Assembly (NCBI GenBank): GCA_019420265.1
Contig: JAHZHM010000094.1
Location: 2,006 to 14,461, forward strand
Source of the DNA: Clostridiales bacterium
GTDB lineage: Bacteria; Bacillota; Clostridia; Christensenellales; Christensenellaceae
Reading direction: 5' to 3'
DNA length: 12,456 nt
This document shows, piece by piece, positions 1 through 6,480 of this stretch. The notes under the pieces are model-generated. The model ran no database searches. It worked only from the letters and a program-made list of their open reading frames with translations, and was not told the DNA's origin. The position numbers and the translations under genes were made by a program. Every line of letters begins with the position of its first letter. The first letter of the stretch is position 1.

Positions 1-236
1 TCGCTCTTTGTAAAGTTTTCCTCTGCCGACTGATAGACTTTGATGCCGATGCTCCGGTAAAAATCATCAATCTCGTCGTTCAGGTTGCTGATTTTGCTTT
101 TGATTTTGATGGATTCGATCTGCTCGGAAACCGTCTTATCCACGGTATCGGCCATCTCCTTCACCTTATTCATGAATTTATCCGTGCTCGACATTTGCCC
201 TCCATCCTGCGGGTTGCGGTTTTCACCTTCTGCCAT
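1..236 (-). CDS. Small charged helical protein, partial at C-terminus
   Basis: I do not recognise this gene with certainty. Seventy-eight codons are visible before the window edge, with no stop. The ATG at 236-234 has a perfect AGGAGG six bases upstream (243-248). That site overlaps the end of the phosphomutase gene, whose stop lies 10 bp upstream, so the two are probably co-transcribed and coupled. The product has a polar Gly/Asn/Gln-rich start (residues 1-18). A strongly charged helix follows (about 20-58), rich in Lys, Glu, Asp and Ile and likely to form a coiled coil, then a DDFYRSIGIKVY segment. There is no signal peptide and no membrane segment in the visible part. The pattern of a charged helix followed by a Y-x-x-I/L-G-x-x-Y stretch resembles the N-terminal half of small clostridial proteins that end in a zinc ribbon. 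Any such ribbon would lie outside the window, so that is inference only. Confidence 0.75.
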   Translation of the reverse strand, partial: MAEGENRNPQDGGQMSSTDKFMNKVKEMADTVDKTVSEQIESIKIKSKISNLNDEIDDFYRSIGIKVYQSAEENFTKS

Positions 237-246
237 CGCCGCCCTC

Positions 247-1749
247 CTATTTCAGAAACGCTTGAATGGGCGCGAGATCCAGCTGCTCATAGCCGCTGAT
301 CAGCTCATAAAGCGCCGCGACAATTTTCTTCAGGCCGCCCTGCTCATCGCTTTCGGCATTCACCGGAATGATGGGGTCGTGCAGGGAAAGGCGAACCAGG
401 AACCAGCCGTTTCCATCTTCTTTGCCCAGCGAAACGCGGATGCCCTCGTGGTTATCCTCCGCCGGGATGAATTTGGCGTCAGCTGCTGTCTTTTTGGTCA
501 GTTCTTCGATGATCTGCGCGCCGTAGGCTTTGAAATCCTCCGCTTTGATGGCCAGGCGGAATTCCACAGCCTCCTGGGGCTCTTCCAAATCTGCGATCAA
601 GTCGAAGATATTCTCTCCCTTGGCCGCCATCTGCGCCATTTTGATGATGATCTTGGTGACGAGATATGCGCCGTCATCCAGGAAGTAGTTTTCCTTGAGC
701 GCAGCATGGCCGGAAGTCTCGATGCCGATTTGAGTATCCTGCCCTGCCTGGTTCAGGCGAATGCTCTCGTTGATGACGTTCTTATAGCCTCTCTTGAAGC
801 GATGGTGAACACCGCCATGCGCCTTGATGAATTTTGCCAGACCACTGGAAGTTGTCGAGTCCGTGACGATGGTGGTGCCGGGATGCTCCTCCAGCAAAAT
901 CGCGCTGATGAGCGCAATCAGGCGGTTGCGGTTGATAATTCCGCCCTTAGAATCCACAGCGCCTGCTCTATCCACATCCGTATCAAAAATGATGCCCAGA
1001 TCTGCACCTGCATCCAAAACCGCTTTGGAGATGGAGGCCGCCGCCTCTTTATCTTCCGGGTTGGGAATATGGTTGGGGAAGCTGCCGTCCGGCTCCAAAA
1101 ACTGGCTGCCCGCGGTATCTGCGCCCAATGGCTTCAGCACCTTTTCCACATAGAATCCGCCGGCGCCATTGCCCGCGTCTACGACGATCTTCATGCCTTC
1201 CAGTGGCTTATCCTTGCCCGTCCCCTGGCGAATCTTATCCGCAAGGATTTTGGCATAGACCGTCATGAAATCCACTTGCTCATAGCTGCCGCCCTGGGCC
1301 TTCTGATACTCCTCTTTTTGCGCGAGCGCGATAACCTCTTTGATATCGCTGCTCTCCAGGCCGCCCTCCTGCACAAAGAATTTCAGGCCGTTGCGGTTGA
1401 AGGGCAGATGGCTCGCCGTGATCATGATAGCGCCGTCATACTGGAAGCCCTCTGTAATGGTGGACATGAACATAGCCGGCGTGGAAGCAAGGCCCGTATC
1501 ATAGAGCGCGACGCCGCAATACTCTGCCGCTTTGCGGACATTTTCCAGAATGCGCGGGCCGCTGATGCGCGAATCCCGGCCAACGCCGATGCGCACCTGC
1601 GCTTTTCCCAGGCGCTTTTGCAGCCAGCAGATAAAGCCTGCCGCCAGATGAAAAACAGCCTCGTCCGTCAAATTGACCGGCTGCCCGGCGATTCCCTCGC
1701 TGGCAACACCGCGTATATCGCTACCGTTTTGAAGCTTCGCTAATTCCAT
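247..1749 (-). CDS. Phosphomannomutase/phosphoglucomutase (alpha-D-phosphohexomutase family)
   Basis: This cytoplasmic enzyme should interconvert hexose 6-phosphate and hexose 1-phosphate through a phosphoserine and a bisphosphate intermediate, feeding nucleotide-sugar and polysaccharide synthesis. At 500 residues it fits the four-domain family. The landmarks are in order: catalytic loop T111-A-S-H-L-P-F-N-R-N-G with Ser113 as the phosphoserine; Mg2+ loop DTDVDR (256-261); sugar-specificity loop ETSGH (344-348); and phosphate-binding loop R453-L-S-L-H-D-P. The usual TASHNP is TASHLP here. Ser and His are kept, and I believe this variant occurs in other clostridial PMM/PGM proteins. The ATG at 1749 is supported by TAAGGAGG (1756-1763), six bases upstream. 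The gene follows the spoIIQ terminator, so it probably has its own promoter. Mannose versus glucose (or glucosamine, as in GlmM) specificity cannot be decided from sequence alone. The ETSGH loop and length favour PMM/PGM over GlmM. Confidence 0.93.
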   Translation of the reverse strand: MELAKLQNGSDIRGVASEGIAGQPVNLTDEAVFHLAAGFICWLQKRLGKAQVRIGVGRDSRISGPRILENVRKAAEYCGVALYDTGLASTPAMFMSTITEGFQYDGAIMITASHLPFNRNGLKFFVQEGGLESSDIKEVIALAQKEEYQKAQGGSYEQVDFMTVYAKILADKIRQGTGKDKPLEGMKIVVDAGNGAGGFYVEKVLKPLGADTAGSQFLEPDGSFPNHIPNPEDKEAAASISKAVLDAGADLGIIFDTDVDRAGAVDSKGGIINRNRLIALISAILLEEHPGTTIVTDSTTSSGLAKFIKAHGGVHHRFKRGYKNVINESIRLNQAGQDTQIGIETSGHAALKENYFLDDGAYLVTKIIIKMAQMAAKGENIFDLIADLEEPQEAVEFRLAIKAEDFKAYGAQIIEELTKKTAADAKFIPAEDNHEGIRVSLGKEDGNGWFLVRLSLHDPIIPVNAESDEQGGLKKIVAALYELISGYEQLDLAPIQAFLK

Positions 1750-1781
1750 GTTATTCCTCCTTAGGTAATCACTGCTTTTAT

Positions 1782-1790
1782 TCTATACCA
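1782..1790 (-). promoter_or_regulatory. Candidate extended -10 promoter for the phosphomutase gene
   Basis: On the minus strand the sequence reads TGG-TATAGA, with TG one base before the hexamer, as in an extended -10 element. It lies about 33 bp upstream of the phosphomutase ATG. No good -35 is present at 16-18 bp; TTTTAA is the closest. The gene comes after a strong terminator (1843-1879) and so needs a promoter here, which supports the call. Confidence 0.4.
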
Positions 1791-1842
1791 AATCCGGCTG
1801 TTTTAAAAGAGCTTTTCTCAATTTCCCTCCCGCCTTTGGCAT

Positions 1843-1879
1843 AAAAAAACGGCAGGCACTGATATGCCCTGCCGTTTTT
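1843..1879 (-). terminator. Rho-independent terminator after spoIIQ
   Basis: Inverted repeat ACGGCAGG (1849-1856) with its complement (1868-1875), extended by A/T pairs to 1845/1879. The loop is about 11 nt. On the minus strand the stem is followed by a run of T residues (A-run 1843-1849 on plus). The hairpin starts a few bases after the spoIIQ TGA stop (1882-1884). Confidence 0.88.
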
Positions 1880-1881
1880 GC

Positions 1882-2586
1882 TCATTTCTCCATCGCGGAG
1901 ACCGGATCGATGAATTTTCCGTTCTTTTCATACTCAAAATGCAAATGCGCGCCATCTTTTTGCTCAAAGGGCGGCGTCCCTGCTTTGCCGATGCTCTGGC
2001 CTGCGTTGACTTTATCGCCTTCCTTGACGCCAAGCTCTGCCAGGCCGGCGTAAATCGTCCGCTGATTGCCCGAGTGCTCAATGACGACGACGTTACCCAA
2101 AATATTATCTGCCTCAGCGCGTTTCACCGTGCCGGCCATAGCCGCCTTCACCTCGTCATCCTCGGCTGCCGAAATATCGATGCCGTTGTGCGTCGCCCAA
2201 AGATTCATCGTCTCGTTATAGACCAATTCCTCTCCGGAAAACGCCCGGATCACCTCGCCCTTGAGGGGCATTTGCAAATAGACCTTGCTCTGGCTCGTGC
2301 CGGTGGCTGCCTTGCTCTCCTGCGGTTTTACTTCCTCACTGGCAGAAGGGGAAGGCTGCGCAGGCGAGGGAGCAGCGGATGGGCTGGCGCTGCTTAGCTG
2401 TTCTTTCAGCGTCGGCGACTGCTGCTTCTGGACGCTCTGCCCGCCCTCTTCGTTTGGCGTTTCCCGAGAGGAGACTGCCAAATAGCCAATCGTTCCCACA
2501 GCCATAATACATACCGCTACGACAAAATAAATGCCGTGTTTTTTCATAAATGCCATAAATTTGTTCGGACCCTTATTTTCAAACAT
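1882..2586 (-). CDS. spoIIQ: SpoIIQ-like forespore membrane protein with LytM/M23 domain
   Basis: The 234-residue product has a short cytoplasmic start, one membrane helix (about 19-37), a Ser/Pro/Ala/Glu-rich linker (about 45-100) and a LytM/M23 domain (about 101-230). In sporulating Firmicutes SpoIIQ is made in the forespore, binds SpoIIIAH across the engulfing membranes and is required for engulfment and late forespore gene expression. Zinc ligands of the M23 family appear present: H133-N-G-I-D137 and H214-L-H216. The family's YAHL motif reads YAGL here (Gly181), so the catalytic His corresponding to LytM His260 is missing. Zinc binding without full peptidase activity is therefore possible. 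Position just downstream of spoIID matches the clostridial order spoIID-spoIIQ and is the main reason for preferring SpoIIQ over a generic M23 protein. The ATG has GGAGG seven bases upstream. No spoIIID follows; a phosphomutase does. Confidence 0.9.
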   Translation of the reverse strand: MFENKGPNKFMAFMKKHGIYFVVAVCIMAVGTIGYLAVSSRETPNEEGGQSVQKQQSPTLKEQLSSASPSAAPSPAQPSPSASEEVKPQESKAATGTSQSKVYLQMPLKGEVIRAFSGEELVYNETMNLWATHNGIDISAAEDDEVKAAMAGTVKRAEADNILGNVVVIEHSGNQRTIYAGLAELGVKEGDKVNAGQSIGKAGTPPFEQKDGAHLHFEYEKNGKFIDPVSAMEK

Positions 2587-2604
2587 AACTGCACCTCCGT
2601 TGCT

Positions 2605-2650
2605 TTCATTTTGCCCCTTATCGCAAAAAAAATACCTCCGCAGGTATTTT
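2605..2650 (-). promoter_or_regulatory. Candidate forespore (sigma-F/sigma-G type) promoter of spoIIQ
   Basis: Between the upstream hairpin and the spoIIQ Shine-Dalgarno the minus strand carries GTATT, 14 bases, then GGGCAAAATG. Sigma-F promoters are described as roughly GywTA, 15 bases, GgnrAnAnTw. The fit is partial (one -35 mismatch, two in the -10 region, spacer one short). SpoIIQ is under sigma-F control in B. subtilis, which adds plausibility. The -35 part sits inside the stem of the terminator-like hairpin. Confidence 0.35.
2625..2650 (-). terminator. Second terminator-like hairpin upstream of spoIIQ
   Basis: Perfect 9-bp stem AAAATACCT/AGGTATTTT (2629-2637 with 2642-2650) around a 4-nt loop. 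On the minus strand it is followed by eight T residues (A-run 2625-2632). It is the second such structure between spoIID and spoIIQ and should insulate spoIIQ from read-through. The T-rich plus-strand flank could also let it act in the other direction. Confidence 0.7.
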
Positions 2651-2752
2651 CCTCTTTTTTATTTTTTGGTTTTTTCTTTAAAAGGCCGCTTTGTTTTCTA
2701 TTTTCCGCTTTCGCCGCCTTTCCTATTCCTTTCTATTAAAAATTCAAAAGAA

Positions 2753-2779
2753 AAAGGAAAAGCTTTTCGCTTTTCCTTT
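2753..2779 (-). terminator. Rho-independent terminator of spoIID
   Basis: Perfect 11-bp stem AAAGGAAAAGC/GCTTTTCCTTT (2753-2763 with 2769-2779) with a 5-nt loop and a short T-rich tail on the minus strand. The stem overlaps the spoIID TAA stop codon (2778-2780), an unusually tight arrangement. Confidence 0.8.
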
Positions 2780-3908
2780 ATCCGATAAAATCCCGAACAC
2801 TGCCCAGGGCGACACCTGTATAATAGTGCAGCAGAATCTCCTGATAGGTTTTCCCTTCTTTTCCCATGGCGTTTGCCCCCGCCTGGCTCATCCCAACGCC
2901 GTGCCCATAGCCGACTGTTTCAAACGCCATCTTCTCTGCGCCAAAACTGATGGTAAAATTGGCCGAGCGCAGACCAAAGAGCTGCCGCGCCTTGACGCCG
3001 GATATCGTCGTCTCCCCGAGTTTCAGATTTTCCACTCTGCCGCTCTCATAGCGCGAGAGAATGGAGATGGCCGTTTTCGCGTTTTGCGCGGTAATTTTTG
3101 CTTCCGGGTATTTTTCTGCGATGAGCGCCGCGGCCTCGGCATAGGAAAATTCCTTTTTCGTTTGCGCGCCTGCGTAATCGCTTTCGCCCGGGCTGGCAAC
3201 ACTCTGAAGATAGGGCACCTGCCCGCCAAACACATGCTCGGAGGATTCCGTCATGCCCCCGCTGGAGGAAAAATATAGCGCGCTGATGGGCTGCCCTTCA
3301 TAGACCAAAACCTGCCCAGTCGTCTGCGAAACTGCCTGGGCAATTTTTTCATGGTATTTCTCATAATCATTGCCCCATTTTTCTCTCATGTCCTCTTCCG
3401 AGCAGTAGGCTTGGCAATGCGTATGATCCGAGCAGATCTCTGCGCCCTCTATTTTCTGGCAGCCACCGCCCAGCTTCTTGCGCAAAGTGTAGGTGCGCGC
3501 AGCGACAGCCTGGGCCTTGAGCGCCTCGAGATCATAGGAGGCCGGCATTTCCGCAGAAACGACGCGCAGGATATACTCTTCCAGCTCCATCTCCTCCAAC
3601 TGGCCTTCCACGCAGACTTTGAGCATCACCGCCTGGCTTTGCGCCGCATCCGGAGGCTGTTCTTCCTGCGATGGGCCGTTTGCCTTGACGACCGCCGAAA
3701 GCGGCGCCTGCTCTTTTCTTTTTCCGCCCGCTCCAATGGCAATGCTCAAAAGCAAGAGCAGAATTGCGCCCCATAGGATCGCCTGCCTTGGGGCGATGAC
3801 GGGCTTGTTTGGCACAAAACGCGCCGGCTGCCTGCCGCGCGCAGGGCCCATCTGTTGTTTGCCGACTAAAACCCGGTTTGTCCTTCTTCTGTAAGCTCCG
3901 TTTCTCAT
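2778..3908 (-). CDS. spoIID: SpoIID engulfment peptidoglycan lytic transglycosylase
   Basis: SpoIID works with SpoIIM and SpoIIP in the mother-cell membrane, where it cleaves denuded glycan strands during engulfment. The 376-residue product has a basic N-terminus, one membrane helix (about 43-60), a variable Pro/Gln/Ser linker and the SpoIID domain. Visible signatures are VVSAEMPASY with the presumed catalytic Glu120, followed by EALKAQAVAARTY (128-140). A Cys/His cluster (C159, H162, H164, C165, C169) lies in the region where SpoIID binds zinc. FSSSGG (213-218) and YGHGVGMSQAGANAMG (334-349) follow. I chose the ATG at 3908. It gives a normal Arg-rich cytoplasmic start, has a GAGGG Shine-Dalgarno, and lies downstream of the sigma-E-like promoter. 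The upstream in-frame ATG at 3968 would lie before that promoter. spoIIQ follows on the same strand after two hairpins. The murA gene that often precedes spoIID is absent. Confidence 0.95.
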   Translation of the reverse strand: MRNGAYRRRTNRVLVGKQQMGPARGRQPARFVPNKPVIAPRQAILWGAILLLLLSIAIGAGGKRKEQAPLSAVVKANGPSQEEQPPDAAQSQAVMLKVCVEGQLEEMELEEYILRVVSAEMPASYDLEALKAQAVAARTYTLRKKLGGGCQKIEGAEICSDHTHCQAYCSEEDMREKWGNDYEKYHEKIAQAVSQTTGQVLVYEGQPISALYFSSSGGMTESSEHVFGGQVPYLQSVASPGESDYAGAQTKKEFSYAEAAALIAEKYPEAKITAQNAKTAISILSRYESGRVENLKLGETTISGVKARQLFGLRSANFTISFGAEKMAFETVGYGHGVGMSQAGANAMGKEGKTYQEILLHYYTGVALGSVRDFIG

Positions 3909-3935
3909 CTGTATCCCTCTTTTTTGTTTTGATAC

Positions 3936-3964
3936 AGCATATGAAACAAGCGCCCGGGATATGC
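3936..3964 (-). promoter_or_regulatory. Sigma-E-type (mother-cell) promoter of spoIID
   Basis: The minus strand reads GCATATC (3964-3958), 14 bases, then CATATGCT (3943-3936). The B. subtilis sigma-E consensus is about KMATATT, 14-15 bases, CATACAnT. There is one mismatch in the -35 and two in the -10, with ideal spacing. The predicted transcript start, near 3929, lies about 20 bp before the spoIID start codon. spoIID is a classic sigma-E gene, so position and sequence agree. Confidence 0.7.
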
Positions 3965-3971
3965 ACATTTC

Positions 3972-4010
3972 AAAAATAGAAAAAGCATCCGGCTGGATGC
4001 TTTTTCTATT
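3972..4010 (-). terminator. Strong Rho-independent terminator after the DUF885 gene
   Basis: Perfect 16-bp inverted repeat (3975-3990 with 3995-4010) with a 4-nt GGCT loop, GC-rich at the top. On the minus strand it is followed by TTTTT. It begins 3 bp after the upstream gene's stop codon and separates that gene from the spoIID promoter. Confidence 0.93.
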
Positions 4011-4013
4011 CGG

Positions 4014-5759
4014 CTATGCGGCCGCGCGCTGCTCCTGCTGTAGATAAAGCTCCAGCTTTTGATCAAGAAAATCGAAGGAGGGCGCTCCATACCGCAAAAT
4101 CAGATCATGGAAGGCAATTTCATCAAAATCCTCTCCTAGCGCCTGCTCGGCCTTGGCCCGCAGCCTTGCAAATTCCATCTGCCCTCCAAAATAGGGCAGG
4201 AAAATGCCGGGGTTATTGACAAGCTGGTGGTAGGCTTCTTCAAAATACTGCTCATCCAGCCCGTAATCCTCCATAAACTCGTGCACCTGCTCTCTGCTCC
4301 AACCTTCATAGTGGATTCCAATATCGGCCAGAACCGTCATATAGCCGGCACAAAGCGCGTTTGCGCAATGCAGATCCGCCAAATCCTCATCCACTCCGGC
4401 ATAGTGCGCAGCCAGGCTCTCGATATATTTCGCGTAACCCTCAGTATATCCGTTCAGCGTCGCCACCTGCCGCAGGGGCTGATCCGCCAGATTTTTGCGC
4501 ATATAGGCATATTGATAAAGATGCCCCGGGAATCCCTCATGGGCGACGGTCATAAACGTCTCCAAAGAGGAGATGGAGGAAGACGTGCTCGTGGTATTCA
4601 CCTTGATGAGCTCGGGCTCTCCGCCATCCAGCGAGGGAATATTGAAATAGGCGCCAATGGTCTCCACAGCCAGCGCCGGCGCAATGGCCTCGATTGTGTA
4701 ATCTACTTTGCCGACATCCGGAAAGTGTTCCCCAATTCTCTGCTCCAAATCTCCAAGCATCTTGGTAAAATCGGTATAGGACGTAGATAATTCCAGGCCA
4801 GTTTCCAGATACCGCTCGGCGACGCCCTCTTTGCTCAAAACTGTATAAAGCTCTCCCATTTTTGTTTCCATCGCCTCTTCCAGCTGCGCCATAAACTCTT
4901 TGGCAGAGGATTCTGTTCCGACGCTATACTGCAAAAGCACCTCGTAATACTGCTTTCCATTCGGCATTTCCGCCAAGGATTTAAACCCAGCGCCCTGCGC
5001 TTTCAGTTCCTTCGCGGCATCGGCAATATCCTGATAGGCCGGCAGGAAGGAGGAGAGAAATGCCTCCTTCAGCTGGCTCAAATACTCCTGCTCCTTCTGC
5101 TCATCCAGGCCCATGGCCTCAATGCTCTTTTGCATGCTGCTCAGCACGGCGCTCTGCTCGCCTTCCTGCACGATGCCTTCGCAGTATTCGATGACGGCGT
5201 CGCAATCCATGCAGAGCGTTCCCTTTTCCTGCTGTTGTTTTGCAAAGGCGATCTGCCCGCCCATATAATCGCGCGTATCCCAAACCAGCGTGATGAGATC
5301 TGCGATATCGCGCTCGCTATAGAAGCGGTAATCGGCAAACATCGTCGGGAGCTGGGTATATTCTCCAACTTCGGAAAATGTGCTTCCCAAATAATCGAAC
5401 TTCTTTTGCACAAGTTTCTGCTGCATCTCCAGGTAAAACAGATAGATATCATAAGTATCCTGCTGTTCGCTTGTCAGTTTGGATCTGGGAAATGATTTTA
5501 ACTTCTTGATGCTCTTCTCCAGCCCTTCTCTCGTATCCTTTTTAGACTGCAGAACATCCCGCTCTCCCAGGCTGACCGGAACCTTCTCCCGATCGACGCC
5601 GTATGTCTGCGGATCGAAGGCCAAAATGTGCATAGAAAGATAGTCTGATTCCAAAGCCTCCGCCAGCTCTTCTGCCAAAAATGCGTCGAACTGCGCCTGC
5701 ACTTGCTCCGGCTCCGCCGCACATCCTGCCGCTGTGAATACCAGAAGCAAGGAAAGCAA
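4014..5759 (-). CDS. DUF885 family putative zinc hydrolase, predicted lipoprotein
   Basis: The product (581 residues from the TTG used here) is a DUF885 protein, a family with a presumed metallopeptidase-like zinc site but poorly defined substrates. The key motif is HEGFPGH (residues 407-413), followed by GYTEGYAKY (about 436-444), the usual second conserved block. The N-terminus has a hydrophobic stretch ending T-A-A-G-C-A-A-E, an atypical lipobox with Ala at -3, so a lipoprotein on the outer membrane face is likely. The start is uncertain. TTG at 5759 lacks a Shine-Dalgarno and a basic n-region. Seven codons upstream in frame the sequence reads L-K-R-T-T-A-L, an ideal signal start with AGGA in front, but its first codon is TTA (5780-5778). 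The upstream membrane-protein gene ends 48 bp before that TTA, suggesting an operon. Function beyond hydrolase is unknown. Confidence 0.85.
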   Translation of the reverse strand: MLSLLLVFTAAGCAAEPEQVQAQFDAFLAEELAEALESDYLSMHILAFDPQTYGVDREKVPVSLGERDVLQSKKDTREGLEKSIKKLKSFPRSKLTSEQQDTYDIYLFYLEMQQKLVQKKFDYLGSTFSEVGEYTQLPTMFADYRFYSERDIADLITLVWDTRDYMGGQIAFAKQQQEKGTLCMDCDAVIEYCEGIVQEGEQSAVLSSMQKSIEAMGLDEQKEQEYLSQLKEAFLSSFLPAYQDIADAAKELKAQGAGFKSLAEMPNGKQYYEVLLQYSVGTESSAKEFMAQLEEAMETKMGELYTVLSKEGVAERYLETGLELSTSYTDFTKMLGDLEQRIGEHFPDVGKVDYTIEAIAPALAVETIGAYFNIPSLDGGEPELIKVNTTSTSSSISSLETFMTVAHEGFPGHLYQYAYMRKNLADQPLRQVATLNGYTEGYAKYIESLAAHYAGVDEDLADLHCANALCAGYMTVLADIGIHYEGWSREQVHEFMEDYGLDEQYFEEAYHQLVNNPGIFLPYFGGQMEFARLRAKAEQALGEDFDEIAFHDLILRYGAPSFDFLDQKLELYLQQEQRAAA

Positions 5760-5828
5760 AAGTGCTGTTGTTCTTTTTAATGTTATCCTAATATTTTGCC
5801 GTCAAACTGCCTGCCTAGGTGATGCGCG

Positions 5829-6308
5829 CTATCTCTTTTGCCCGATCTGCGCCCGGTGCTGCAAATGAATCCCAATATGCCCAACGCCCAGCAGCAGGCT
5901 GGCAAGCATCATCCAGAGGTTTTTGCCGTAAACTCCCAGCAAAAAGAATGCCAGCACGGGCAGTGTCGCTCCGGCTACCGGGATTTTCAAAAAGCTGCTG
6001 TAAAAATCCTGCAGCGTCTTCTCGCCTCTGAAATACCGAATCCACCAGGCTTCATAGAGCACCATCAGCAAAAAAGAGAGGAGCAGAAAAAAGCTCTGGC
6101 AAGACCAGTCTTTCAGATTAAAATCCGAAAAAAACAGCGCCGCGCCGCATACGCAAACCTCGCCCGCTCTTTCGCAAAAAACCAGCAGTCTATTTTCTCC
6201 TTGAGAGGAATAGCCCTGCGGCTTATGCCTCATCCAAAATAGATTTGGAACAAAAAGCATCAGCAGATAGATTAGGCCGATATAGGAAAACCCAAAATGC
6301 CCCAGCAT
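5829..6308 (-). CDS. Conserved-looking multi-pass membrane protein, function unknown
   Basis: This 159-residue product has about five hydrophobic segments: residues 6-23, 42-58, 64-85, 104-122 and 124-142. The polar loops include a RYFRGEKTLQDFYSS stretch (about 87-101), and a short basic C-terminal tail ends in QKR. It resembles small hypothetical membrane proteins I recall from clostridia, but I cannot attach a family name or function. The open frame runs back to 6590, but I chose ATG 6308. GGAGG lies five bases upstream of it, overlapping an upstream ATG (6320), and the protein then begins directly with a membrane segment. The frame beyond it crosses a terminator hairpin and non-coding repeats. 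The DUF885 lipoprotein gene follows closely on the same strand. Confidence 0.8.
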   Translation of the reverse strand: MLGHFGFSYIGLIYLLMLFVPNLFWMRHKPQGYSSQGENRLLVFCERAGEVCVCGAALFFSDFNLKDWSCQSFFLLLSFLLMVLYEAWWIRYFRGEKTLQDFYSSFLKIPVAGATLPVLAFFLLGVYGKNLWMMLASLLLGVGHIGIHLQHRAQIGQKR

Positions 6309-6380
6309 CAAAACCTCCATGGAATCAGCAGTTTTTCTGGCAAGGCAGAGATACCAGCCCCGCGTTTTTTCTCCTATCCT

Positions 6381-6409
6381 ATCATAATACAACTTTGGCG
6401 AATAGAAAA
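6381..6409 (-). promoter_or_regulatory. Candidate promoter for the membrane protein-DUF885 operon
   Basis: Minus strand TTTTCT (6409-6404), 17 bases, TATGAT (6386-6381). The -10 matches the vegetative consensus at five of six positions, the -35 at only three. It lies between the terminator at 6453-6480 and the membrane-protein start at 6308, where a promoter is expected. Confidence 0.35.
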
Positions 6410-6452
6410 GTCCGCAAAATCGTTTTTTGCTCTGCATAGGAGCGGCTAAAAT

Positions 6453-6480
6453 AAAAAAAGAGCAGGCGTGCCTGCTCTTT
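6453..6480 (-). terminator. Rho-independent terminator in the sbcC-membrane protein gap
   Basis: Perfect 10-bp stem AAAGAGCAGG/CCTGCTCTTT (6457-6466 with 6471-6480) with a CGTG loop. On the minus strand it is followed by seven T residues (A-run 6453-6459). It lies about 210 bp after the sbcC stop. It could end the sbcDC transcript or a separate small RNA starting near 6620. Confidence 0.88.

Noticed and set aside
85..1743. 552-codon open frame on the plus strand
   Set aside because: It lies antisense to the phosphomutase, whose catalytic and binding motifs are unambiguous. The plus-strand product has no recognisable domain and no suitable ribosome site.
3909..3968. Longer spoIID start at 3968
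   Set aside because: It would place the start upstream of the sigma-E-like promoter and at the terminator edge, with no Shine-Dalgarno. ATG 3908 gives a normal cytoplasmic N-terminus.
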